Assembly: GCF_000173615.1 (NCBI RefSeq)
Contig: NZ_ABZS01000008.1
Coordinates: forward strand, 1 to 16,556
DNA from: Sulfurihydrogenibium yellowstonense SS-5
GTDB taxonomy: Bacteria > Aquificota > Aquificia > Aquificales > Hydrogenothermaceae
Length of the DNA stretch: 16,556 nucleotides
Direction of reading: 5' to 3'
Shown here: positions 1 to 6,122 of the stretch, one piece after another
Position numbering within the stretch: position 1 is the stretch's first letter
How the letters are laid out: each line of letters opens with the position of its first letter
Notes under the pieces: generated by a model
What the model saw: only the letters and a program-made list of their open reading frames with translations
The model's database searches: none
Told to the model about the DNA's origin: nothing
Made by a program: the position numbers and the translations under genes

Positions 1-653
1 CCTATAACCCTATCACTTATACCAGGTATACTTTTTAAAAGCTTGTATTCCTCTTGAAAATTCTTCTTAGTCAATTCTTTTATCTCTTTCTCAAGTTCTT
101 TTATGTTTTTTTCTATTTTTCTGATTAGATCATCATAATATTCCAAGTTCTCTTTCAATTTTTTGATTGGTATTGGTACATGACTTAAAGATTCTCTTTG
201 ATTTCTTAGCTTTGTAAGCTGATGCTGTAGGTCTTCTAATATCTTTAGTTTTATTTCTATTTCTTTTTCTACATCTGGTTTTGGTTTATAAAGCTCTCCA
301 TCGAAAAACGTTCTTCCATACTGTGCAATAAAGTATGAATCAGTCTTATCTGTTTTGACTCTTGTCATTTTAGCTTCCATAAACTTCTTTATCTAAAATG
401 GATTTACTACTGCTACTTGATAGCCATTTTCATACAGATAATTAGCAAGCTTTAAATGATAAACTCCTGTATGCTCCATTATGATAAGCATATCTGACTG
501 CTTAAACTTTTTAAGATAAGGCTTTATTTTCTTTTCAAACTCAACTGGGTCTGATTTAACTTCAAAGGTTTCTTTCTTGTTATCATACAATACTGTAGCA
601 GTGAATGAGTTTTTAGATACATCAACTCCAACGACGATTTTGTAGTTGTTCAT
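1..653 (-). pseudogene. IS110-family transposase, interrupted by an in-frame TAG, C-terminus outside the window
   Basis: This is a DEDD-type recombinase that moves IS110 elements using a bridge RNA. I start it at the ATG at 653 because AAAGGAGGT lies just upstream; the earlier in-frame ATG at 671 would place that ribosome site inside the coding sequence. From 653, Asp11 lies in VGVDVSK, Glu60 in MEHTGVYH, and Asp102 and Asp105 in RVKTDKTD, so the catalytic tetrad is complete. A TAG at 395-393 follows VVNPF as codon 87. Past it the same frame stays open to position 1, encoding IKKFMEAK, a lysine/glutamate-rich coiled-coil stretch and LLKSIPGIS, the start of the C-terminal transposase domain. 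One substitution, for example TTG (Leu) to TAG, would explain the stop. The catalytic serine of the C-terminal domain lies outside the window. Only Asp11 and Glu60 precede the stop, so without readthrough the product should be inactive. Confidence 0.85.
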
Positions 654-689
654 AAGATTACCTCCTTTCATAAAATACTTGACATGAGA

Positions 690-853
690 GAAACTTCCTG
701 ATAACCTATCATCGTAATCAATACAGGCTTAAAAGCCTAATGTTCTGATTCAGGTTTTAGGAAGTAGAGGAAGGACAGTCTACAAACATTCTGAGCGGTC
801 TTAAAAGACCAATGACAATAACTTGATCTGTCCTTCCTTTTTTCTCCCATGTC
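690..853 (-). ncRNA. Putative IS110 bridge RNA (two internal guide loops)
   Basis: On the minus strand two similar modules follow one another. Module 1 has an 11-bp perfect stem (AGGAAGGACAG, 838-828, with CTGTCCTTCCT, 778-768). It encloses an asymmetric internal loop of 17 and 18 nt closed by the inner hairpin GGTCTTTTAAGACC (810-797). Module 2 has ACTTCCT/AGGAAGT (765-759 with 699-693) plus AACCT/AGGTT (756-752 with 707-703). It encloses a loop of 13 and 17 nt closed by AGGCTTTTAAGCCT (738-725). IS110 bridge RNAs are known to sit in the leader upstream of the transposase and to carry a target-binding loop then a donor-binding loop, each with a left and a right guide. Order, size (about 160 nt) and location all fit. 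Both 5' loop strands end in CATT, and both 3' strands contain ATG near the inner hairpin side, as expected if all guides encode a shared core. The transcript ends are estimates. Confidence 0.78.
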
Positions 854-860
854 TATAATT

Positions 861-889
861 ATTATAAAACTTATTCTCTTGTAGATTAA
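861..889 (-). promoter_or_regulatory. Likely promoter of the bridge RNA / transposase transcript
   Basis: On the minus strand there is a perfect TATAAT (866-861) with a weak TTAATC at 889-884, 17 nt upstream. Transcription would begin near 853, about 15 nt before the first bridge-RNA stem. It lies inside the inferred left end, as expected for an IS110 leader. In such AT-rich DNA, TATAAT alone is weak evidence. Confidence 0.45.
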
Positions 890-962
890 AATTTTTAGTA
901 TATTTAATATACGATGACATATAAGGTTATCCTTCCTTTAATGCGTATCATTCAACCTTTCG

Positions 963-996
963 CTGTCATTCTGAGGACTTTAGTCCGAAGAATCTC
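963..996 (+). repeat. Copy of a dispersed palindromic repeat (TGTCATTCTGAGG type)
   Basis: The stretch starts CTGTCATTCTGAGG, contains the small palindrome GGACTTTAGTCC, and ends GAAGAATCTCA. The same TGTCATYCTGA ... GATCTC / GATTCTC pattern appears in the inverted repeat at 4253-4346, and a decayed reverse copy lies near 12878. This is therefore a repeat family of the genome. It lies outside and next to the inferred IS110 left end and contains the predicted target of the bridge RNA. Confidence 0.7.
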
Positions 997-1020
997 ACTT
1001 TTAAATTTTATAAAAATCAC

Positions 1021-1040
1021 TAATTTCTCACCCAAGGTAT
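1021..1040 (+). repeat. 20-bp direct repeat, left copy
   Basis: TAATTTCTCACCCAAGGTAT is repeated exactly at 1233-1252. The left copy is followed by AAAGGGTG, so CACCC and GGGTG can pair around the AAGGTATAAA centre. Confidence 0.8.
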
Positions 1041-1235
1041 AAAGGGTGTAAATATGTTAAAGTATGTGAAGATAAACAAGAAAAGAGTAAAAGGCAAATT
1101 ATTGAAGCAGTTAATTCTCAAATAAAAAATTTCAATCTTATAAGTAGATGGAGAAAGATTAAAACTTTTGTTGCTTATCTATATTCATATGCTATTGGTT
1201 ATAGCTTTTTTAGAAAAAGTAAACTATGGAGGTAA
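1041..1235 (+). pseudogene. Relic of a transposase C-terminus
   Basis: This frame, with no plausible start codon, reads through about 64 codons and ends at the TAA at 1233-1235, inside the right copy of the direct repeat. Its product contains RQIIEAVNSQIKNFNL, RWRKIKTFVAYLYSYA and IGYSFFRKSKLW. The mix of a short acidic/amide segment, RWRKIKT and an aromatic hydrophobic helix resembles the C-terminal tail of DDE transposases. I cannot name the IS family. The catalytic core is missing, and only the tail remains between the 20-bp direct repeats. The most economical reading is an internally deleted insertion sequence. It could also be a small non-autonomous element. Confidence 0.5.
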
Positions 1236-1252
1236 TTTCTCACCCAAGGTAT
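1233..1252 (+). repeat. 20-bp direct repeat, right copy
   Basis: This is an exact copy of 1021-1040. It starts with the TAA that ends the transposase relic. Direct rather than inverted orientation argues against ordinary terminal inverted repeats. Confidence 0.8.
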
Positions 1253-1264
1253 TTTAAATTATCA

Positions 1265-1294
1265 TATCCAATATATCTATCTCTATGTTAGAAT
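1265..1294 (+). promoter_or_regulatory. Possible promoter for the hydroxyacid dehydrogenase / mqnC pair
   Basis: TAGAAT at 1289-1294 is a fair -10 box. The -35 region (TATCCA, 1265-1270, 18 nt away) is poor. A start near 1301 would give a very short leader before the GGAGG at 1309-1313. Confidence 0.3.
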
Positions 1295-1321
1295 AGATTT
1301 AAACAATTGGAGGGATGTATT

Positions 1322-2344
1322 ATGAATATCTATTTTTTTGAGACGGAAGATTGGGAAAGATTGTACTTAGAGAAAAAAATTCAAGACTCAGGAATTCAAG
1401 GAAGTGTTAAATTTACAAAAGAGCCACTTGATGATACAAATGTAGACCTTTACAAAGATACAGAAGTAGCTATTGTATTTATATATTCCAAGCTAACAAA
1501 AGAAGTAATTGACAAGATGGAAAATTTAAAATTAATCATTACAAGGTCAACAGGATATGATCACATAGATGTTGAACATGCTAATAAAAAAGGTATAACT
1601 GTTTGTAATGTTCCCGGATATGGTAATAATACAGTTGCCGAGTATACATTTGGATTAATACTTGCTTTGGCAAGAAAATTTAAACCTATGATAGAAAGAA
1701 CGTCAAAAGGTATATTTTCAAGAGATGGATTAACAGGAATAGACTTAATGGGTAAAACTATAGGTGTAATTGGTGCCGGAAGGATTGGAAAACATGTAAT
1801 AAGAATAGCCCATGGCTTTGGAATGAAAATACTTGTTTATGATAAAGTTAAAGATAATGAATTGATTGAAAAATACGGCGTTGAGTATGTAGGACTTGAA
1901 GATCTGCTTAGAAGTTCTGACATCGTTACCCTACATGTACCATACACACCGGCAACGCATCATTTGATAAACAGATTTAACATTAAACTTATGAAATTAG
2001 ATGCTATGCTTATTAACACTTCAAGGGGTCCTGTAGTCGAGATAGAAGCTATAGTTCAAGCACTTAAAGAAGGAAGGCTTGCAGGCGGTGTAGGTCTTGA
2101 TACATTTGAAGCAGAAGATGTTTGGATTGAAGAAGAATATCTAAAGAGAGATGATATCCCTGCAATAAAGTTAAAAAAAGCATTAGAGACATTTTATATT
2201 TTACATTCTGAAAATGTTATCGTATCTCCACATAACGCTTATAATACAAAAGACGCACTTTATAGAATATTAGATATTACACTTGATAACTTAAAATCAT
2301 TCATAGAAGGAAATCCAAAAAATATAGTAGGGGTTTCAAGTTGA
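1322..2344 (+). CDS. D-isomer-specific 2-hydroxyacid dehydrogenase (D-lactate dehydrogenase-like)
   Basis: A cytoplasmic NAD-dependent oxidoreductase that interconverts a 2-keto acid and its D-2-hydroxy acid, probably pyruvate and D-lactate. The start is the ATG at 1322, 8 nt after GGAGG (1309-1313); an upstream in-frame TTG at 1307 overlaps that ribosome site and is rejected. In the 340-aa product the substrate-domain motif RSTGYDHID is at 75-83. The Rossmann motif GAGRIG is at 151-156, with Asp174 at the end of the second strand suggesting NAD over NADP. The catalytic triad is Arg235 (NTSRGP), Glu264 (FEAED) and His304 (SPHNAYN). Residues 266-300 are somewhat long and lysine/glutamate-rich. 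The stop overlaps the mqnC start (TTGA), so the two are likely co-translated. Substrate is uncertain, since this family also includes glycerate, phosphoglycerate and formate enzymes. Confidence 0.85.
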   Translation: MNIYFFETEDWERLYLEKKIQDSGIQGSVKFTKEPLDDTNVDLYKDTEVAIVFIYSKLTKEVIDKMENLKLIITRSTGYDHIDVEHANKKGITVCNVPGYGNNTVAEYTFGLILALARKFKPMIERTSKGIFSRDGLTGIDLMGKTIGVIGAGRIGKHVIRIAHGFGMKILVYDKVKDNELIEKYGVEYVGLEDLLRSSDIVTLHVPYTPATHHLINRFNIKLMKLDAMLINTSRGPVVEIEAIVQALKEGRLAGGVGLDTFEAEDVWIEEEYLKRDDIPAIKLKKALETFYILHSENVIVSPHNAYNTKDALYRILDITLDNLKSFIEGNPKNIVGVSS

Positions 2345-3423
2345 TAAAAGAACAGTCTTATTTAACAGAAAAAGTTTTAAACGGCGAAAGATTAGAGCCA
2401 GAAGAAGCATTATATATGCTTGAGAATTTTGATCTATTGTCTCTTGGCAGGCTTGCTGATTATGTTAGAGCGAAAAAACATCCGGATAATATAGCTACGT
2501 TTGTTATAGATAGAAATATAAATTATACGAACATATGCGTTGCAGGATGTAAATTTTGTGCTTTTCAAAGAAGAAAATCAGATAGTGATGCTTATGTCCT
2601 TGAACTTGATGAGATATTTGCTAAAATTCAAGAGCTTATAGATTGGGGTGGAACTACCTTACTAATGCAAGGTGGCTTAAATCCTGATTTAAGACTTGAT
2701 TTTTATATAGAGTTATTTTCAAGAATAAAAGAAAAATTTCCGCAAATACAAATTCATTCACTTTCAGCAACAGAGATTAATTATCTTGCTAAACTTGAAA
2801 AAATGAGCATAAGGGATGTTTTGATAAAGTTAAAAGAAGCAGGATTAATGTCTCTTCCGGGCGGCGGTGCAGAAATTTTATCTGATGAAGTAAGAGTTTT
2901 AATATCTTCAAATAAAACTACAACAGCTCAATGGCTTGAAGTCCATAGAACAGCCCACGAGCTTGGAATGAGGTCAACGGCAACAATGATGTTTGGACAT
3001 GTTGAAAAACCAAAGCATATCATCGAACATTTAAACCATATTAGACAGCTTCAAGACGAAACAGGCGGATTTACCGCATTTATACCATGGACTTTTCAAA
3101 AAGGTAATACACAGCTTGACCATTTAGAACCGGCTACTTCTGTGTGGTATTTAAAGGTTTTAGCATTGGCAAGAGTTTATCTTGATAATTTTGATAATAT
3201 TCAATCATCTCATGTAACTCAAACGATGAAAGTTGGTCAAATCGGCTTAAGATTTGGTGCAAATGATTTAGGAAGCACTATGATTGAAGAGAATGTAGTA
3301 GCTTCTACAGGCTTTAAAGTTTCAAGTCCAAGACCGGAAAAAATGGCAAAACAAATTAAAGATGCCGGCTTTATTTCTGCACAGAGAGATACATATTATA
3401 ATATTGTTAAAATTTTTGATTAG
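2341..3423 (+). CDS. mqnC: Radical SAM dehypoxanthine futalosine cyclase, futalosine menaquinone pathway
   Basis: This enzyme converts dehypoxanthine futalosine to its cyclic form, a step of menaquinone biosynthesis by the futalosine route. It needs a [4Fe-4S] cluster and S-adenosylmethionine. The 360-aa length is normal. The radical SAM cysteines are Cys66, Cys70 and Cys73 in NICVAGCKFCAF, preceded by the family signature VIDRNINYTN. Other conserved stretches are LLMQGGLNPDL, PGGGAEIL, STATMMFGHVE and FIPWTFQKGNT. The start is a TTG overlapping the previous stop, weakly primed by GTAGGGG; internal ATGs would remove conserved N-terminal helices. MqnE (aminofutalosine synthase) and CofH are related, but the CVAGCKFCAFQR context and PGGGAEIL fit MqnC best. 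Linkage with a hydroxyacid dehydrogenase suggests a respiratory redox role, which is inference. Confidence 0.9.
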   Translation: MIKEQSYLTEKVLNGERLEPEEALYMLENFDLLSLGRLADYVRAKKHPDNIATFVIDRNINYTNICVAGCKFCAFQRRKSDSDAYVLELDEIFAKIQELIDWGGTTLLMQGGLNPDLRLDFYIELFSRIKEKFPQIQIHSLSATEINYLAKLEKMSIRDVLIKLKEAGLMSLPGGGAEILSDEVRVLISSNKTTTAQWLEVHRTAHELGMRSTATMMFGHVEKPKHIIEHLNHIRQLQDETGGFTAFIPWTFQKGNTQLDHLEPATSVWYLKVLALARVYLDNFDNIQSSHVTQTMKVGQIGLRFGANDLGSTMIEENVVASTGFKVSSPRPEKMAKQIKDAGFISAQRDTYYNIVKIFD

Positions 3424-3441
3424 TTAATTGGAGTTTCTAAA

Positions 3442-3804
3442 ATGGCTTACGTTATAGATTATGAGCTTTTAGAGAAGTTAGAGGAAAAAGTAGGCAAAGA
3501 AGAGGCTAAAAAGATTGCTCAAACTATTGAACTGATCTATAACGAATTAGACAAAAAATCAGAAATTTTAGCACAGCAAAAAAAGCTTGAGCTTAAAGAC
3601 GAACTTACTAAGGAATTGGCTACAAAGGCTGATTTAGCAATCATAGAAGCAAAGTTAGAGAAAATTGAAGCTAAATTAGAAAAGGAAATGCTTAAACTTG
3701 ATAAGAAATTTACAATCATGTTTTTGATTCTTGCTTTTTTGATAATTTTCATAAACAAAGATGCGATAGAGTTAATAATCAAACTTTTGCCGTTTGCAAA
3801 ATAG
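3442..3804 (+). CDS. DUF1640-like coiled-coil protein with C-terminal membrane anchor (paralogue 1)
   Basis: A 120-aa protein of unknown function. Residues 1-40 form an acidic/basic helix (LEEKVGKEEAKKIAQTIELI). Residues 41-88 are a lysine/glutamate coiled coil containing ELATKADL, the KADL-type motif common in DUF1640 and related coiled-coil anchor proteins. Residues 89-103 (FTIMFLILAFLIIFI) form one membrane segment, followed by an amphipathic tail ending LLPFAK. There is no signal peptide, so the helix probably faces the cytoplasm. The ATG at 3442 follows GGAG (3430-3433) and lies 18 nt after mqnC, so co-transcription is likely. It is nearly identical over long stretches to the next gene, a clear tandem duplication. 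The family link rests on pattern recognition only. Confidence 0.75.
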   Translation: MAYVIDYELLEKLEEKVGKEEAKKIAQTIELIYNELDKKSEILAQQKKLELKDELTKELATKADLAIIEAKLEKIEAKLEKEMLKLDKKFTIMFLILAFLIIFINKDAIELIIKLLPFAK

Positions 3805-3814
3805 GGAGCCAAAA

Positions 3815-4168
3815 ATGGCTTACGTGATAGACCATGAACTTTTAGAGAAGCTGGAACAAAAGGTAGGTAAAGAAGAGGCTAAAAAGATTGCTCAGACTAT
3901 TGAGCTTATTTATAAAGAACTTGATAAAAAATCAGAAGTCTTAGCACATCAAAAAAAGCTTGAGCTTAAAGATGAACTTACGAAAGAACTTGCTACAAAG
4001 GCTGATTTGATATTAGTTAAGACAGAACTTGAAGCTAAAATTGAAAAAGAAGTGTTAAAACTTGATAAGAAATTTACAATCATGTTTTTGATTCTTGCCT
4101 TTTTGATAGTTTTCATAAACAAAGATGCTGTTGAGTTATTAATCAAACTTTTGCCGTTTGCAAAATGA
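3815..4168 (+). CDS. DUF1640-like coiled-coil protein with C-terminal membrane anchor (paralogue 2)
   Basis: A 117-aa tandem duplicate of the preceding gene, with the same order: helical head, coiled coil with ELATKADL, membrane segment FTIMFLILAFLIVFI, and tail ending LLPFAK. I choose the ATG at 3815, preceded by AGGGAG at 3803-3808. That ribosome site overlaps the stop of the first copy (3802-3804), suggesting translational coupling. An in-frame TTG at 3794 gives only a spurious 7-residue extension. The copies differ mostly just after ATKADL, where copy 1 reads AIIEAKLEKIEAKLEKE and copy 2 reads ILVKTELEAKIEKE, making copy 2 three residues shorter. Both membrane segments are nearly unchanged. 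Function unknown; the two could form a hetero-oligomeric coiled coil. Confidence 0.75.
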   Translation: MAYVIDHELLEKLEQKVGKEEAKKIAQTIELIYKELDKKSEVLAHQKKLELKDELTKELATKADLILVKTELEAKIEKEVLKLDKKFTIMFLILAFLIVFINKDAVELLIKLLPFAK

Positions 4169-4252
4169 AAAATAGATTATAATTTACTTCTCAACCTTTT
4201 CACAAATCAACAACTAAAATTGTTTTAAAATTTTCGTAAGTTCAATTTTCCG

Positions 4253-4346
4253 TGTCATCCTGAGGCTGTAAGCTGAAGGATCTCATCTTTTGATTTTTTG
4301 ATTCGAAAAGGAAAAAAAGAGATTCTTTGCCGACTTCAGAATGACA
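4253..4346 (+). repeat. Palindromic dispersed repeat between convergent genes
   Basis: The left arm starts TGTCATCCTGAGGC and runs to GATCTCATCTTTT. The right arm ends CTTCAGAATGACA, and its reverse complement starts TGTCATTCTGAAG and runs to GAATCTCTTTTT. The imperfect arms (about 33 nt each) would fold into one long hairpin. It lies between the plus-strand paralogue pair and minus-strand bioF, where it could end transcription from both sides. The bioF stop codon (4338-4336) lies inside the right arm, so the last bioF codons come from the repeat. It has no coding capacity and looks like a MITE- or REP-like element. Confidence 0.75.
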
Positions 4347-5496
4347 ACCTTGATTTTTGGAGTAGCCTCATTAACTCATCTATAGCCTCACACAGCCTTT
4401 CAATATCTTCATAAGAATGATTATAATTTATCGTTATTCTAAGTCTTGAAGTTCCTTCTGGGACTGTTGGCGGTCTTATTGCTTGAACAAAAAAGCCTTT
4501 CTCTAATAATCTATCTCTTAATTTTATAGCATTTTCTTCTTTTCCAACTATCAAAGAGATTATAGGAGTACCAAAAAACCTTACATCTATCCCTTTATTT
4601 TTTAAGGAGTTTGCCAAATACTTAGACTTTTCTAAAACTTCTTTTCTTCTAAAGTCCTCTTTTGCTAATATTTTAAAATTCTCAAGAGATATAAAGTTTT
4701 GTACAGGAGATAAACCTGTTGTAAATATAACAGACCTCATAGTATTTACAAGATAATCTATCAAAATCCTACTTCCACAAATAAAAGCCCCATAACTACC
4801 AACAGCCTTAGATAATGTTCCCATCTGAATGATATTACTATCTGGTATTAAATTAAAATAATTAAGACTTCCTCTTCCTTCTTCTCCAATTATACCGGTT
4901 GCATGAGCATCATCAACTATAACAACAGCATCATACTTTTTTGAAATTTCTATGATTTTATCAAGTGGAGCAATATCTCCTTCCATACTAAAAACGCCGT
5001 CTGTAATGATTATCTTCTTTCCTTTCGTGTGATATTTTTTTAGCTTTTCTTCTAAATCTTCTACATCACAATGTTTATAAATAACTTTTTTTGCCTTAGA
5101 GATTCTAATCCCATCGATGATTGAAGCATGATTTAACTCATCGCTAAAAATAATGTCTTCTTCGTCAGAAATGGCTTGTATAAGTCCAATGTTAGCCATA
5201 TATCCACTACCAACGACTATACAATCTTCTGTTTGCTTGAACTTGGAGATAAATTTTTCAAGCTCTTTTTGGATTAAATGATATCCTGATACTAAAACAG
5301 ATGCACCACTTCCAAGAGATAGTTTATCAATATTATGAATCAGCTTTTGTTTTGTAATTGGATTATCTTTTAGACTTAAATAGTCATTTGATGAGAAATT
5401 AACAATATTTTCATTTAATATTAGTCTTGTTCTGTATCTGTTTTTTTGTTTTATCTCTTGTAATTTTTGAGATAAAATCTCATCTAAGTTTAACAT
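4336..5496 (-). CDS. bioF: 8-amino-7-oxononanoate synthase (biotin synthesis)
   Basis: A PLP-dependent alpha-oxoamine synthase that condenses pimeloyl-thioester with L-alanine to 8-amino-7-oxononanoate, the first ring-forming block of biotin. The product is 386 aa, normal for the family. The PLP lysine is Lys230 in GTLSKAVGSYGAF; Asp195 and His198 (VDDAHATG) hold the cofactor. NFSSNDYLSL near residue 33 and GSGASVLVSGYHLIQKELE at 62-80 are BioF-type signatures. The ATG at 5496 lies 2 nt after the hisH stop, with TAAGG inside the end of hisH, so bioF ends the trpA-hisH-bioF operon. The C-terminus (QKSRLSF) is encoded by a dispersed repeat and is probably not conserved. 2-amino-3-ketobutyrate CoA ligase (kbl) is the main alternative, judged less likely. 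Confidence 0.85.
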   Translation of the reverse strand: MLNLDEILSQKLQEIKQKNRYRTRLILNENIVNFSSNDYLSLKDNPITKQKLIHNIDKLSLGSGASVLVSGYHLIQKELEKFISKFKQTEDCIVVGSGYMANIGLIQAISDEEDIIFSDELNHASIIDGIRISKAKKVIYKHCDVEDLEEKLKKYHTKGKKIIITDGVFSMEGDIAPLDKIIEISKKYDAVVIVDDAHATGIIGEEGRGSLNYFNLIPDSNIIQMGTLSKAVGSYGAFICGSRILIDYLVNTMRSVIFTTGLSPVQNFISLENFKILAKEDFRRKEVLEKSKYLANSLKNKGIDVRFFGTPIISLIVGKEENAIKLRDRLLEKGFFVQAIRPPTVPEGTSRLRITINYNHSYEDIERLCEAIDELMRLLQKSRLSF

Positions 5497-5498
5497 CC

Positions 5499-6122
5499 TT
5501 ACTTATCGCTTTCATAAACAAACTTTCTAAAATTTTCAAGAAGTTTTAGACCAAGTGTTTGACTTTTTTCTGGATGGAACTGTACTGCCCATATGTTGTC
5601 TTTTTCAATGCTTGAGCAGAAATCTATTCCATAATCTGTTGCAGTTGCTATAATATCTTTTTCATCCGGTTTAACATAATATGAATGAACAAAATAAAAA
5701 TATGAACCATCTTCAATATCTTTAAACATTTTTGAATCTTTTTTCTTCCAAATCTGATTCCAACCCATATGGGGTATTTTTATGTTTAATTTATCATCAA
5801 ATCTTACTACACTACCTTTTATAACTCCAAGTCCTTCATGAGAGCCAAACTCATAGCCATACTCAAATAGTATTTGTAATCCTAAGCATATACCAAAGTA
5901 GGGTTTTCTATTTTCTATATGCTTAATTATTTTATCTTTCAAGCCAAGCTTTTCTAAGTTATGAATTGCATCCCCAAAAGCTCCAACACCCGGAACAACT
6001 ATTGCCTTTGCTTTGTCTAAATCCGAAGGGTCTGATGTTCTCAGCACATTAAACCCTACTTTTTCAAGAGCTTTCTCTACACTCCTTAAATTACCCATTC
6101 CATAATCAACTAATGCTATCAT
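5499..6122 (-). CDS. hisH: Imidazole glycerol phosphate synthase, glutamine amidotransferase subunit
   Basis: A class I glutaminase that supplies ammonia to HisF for making imidazole glycerol phosphate and AICAR in histidine synthesis. The 207-aa product carries the catalytic triad Cys79 (GICLG), His183 and Glu185 (QFHPEKS). The N-terminus ALVDYGMGNLRSV and the PGVGAFGDAI segment (44-53) are typical HisH signatures. The ATG at 6122 lies 17 nt inside the end of trpA, with AAGGAG in the trpA coding sequence as its ribosome site, so translation is likely coupled. Its partner HisF is not in the window. A histidine subunit between a tryptophan gene and a biotin gene fits the scattered pathway operons of the inferred lineage. 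Confidence 0.93.
   Translation of the reverse strand: MIALVDYGMGNLRSVEKALEKVGFNVLRTSDPSDLDKAKAIVVPGVGAFGDAIHNLEKLGLKDKIIKHIENRKPYFGICLGLQILFEYGYEFGSHEGLGVIKGSVVRFDDKLNIKIPHMGWNQIWKKKDSKMFKDIEDGSYFYFVHSYYVKPDEKDIIATATDYGIDFCSSIEKDNIWAVQFHPEKSQTLGLKLLENFRKFVYESDK

Larger units (their letters stand above)
1..916 (-). mobile_element. IS110-family insertion sequence, left part only (right end outside the window)
   Basis: The element reads on the minus strand from an inferred left end near 910-916 through a non-coding leader (about 654-915) into the transposase, which runs off the window at position 1. The DEDD-type transposase and the long structured leader are typical of IS110 rather than of IS families with terminal inverted repeats. 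I place the left end where minus-strand CATCGTA (916-910) is complementary to the 3' side of the second loop of the putative bridge RNA and is preceded by TGTCAT, which matches the 5' side of the first loop. The right end and total length cannot be seen. Confidence is high for the family and moderate for the exact boundary. Confidence 0.8.

Noticed and set aside
654..671. Earlier start (ATG at 671) for the IS110 transposase
   Set aside because: It would encode MKGGNL from the ribosome binding sequence AAAGGAGGT itself; the ATG at 653 is correctly spaced.
768..840. Rho-independent terminator reading on the plus strand (stem followed by T run)
   Set aside because: The 11-bp stem is followed by a run of T on the plus strand, but the two halves are 49 nt apart with an inner hairpin and large loops. 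No plus-strand gene ends here, and the bridge-RNA reading explains both modules.
1053..1127. Short ORF MLKYVKINKKRVK inside the transposase relic
   Set aside because: It lacks a ribosome site and lies in another frame from the recognisable transposase tail.
963..1252. CRISPR-like array
   Set aside because: There are only two copies of a 20-bp repeat 212 bp apart, with coding-like sequence between and no regular spacers.
3537..3812. Minus-strand open frame opposite the first coiled-coil gene
   Set aside because: It mirrors the lysine/glutamate codons of the real gene, producing serine/leucine-rich sequence; a similar shadow appears in the second copy.
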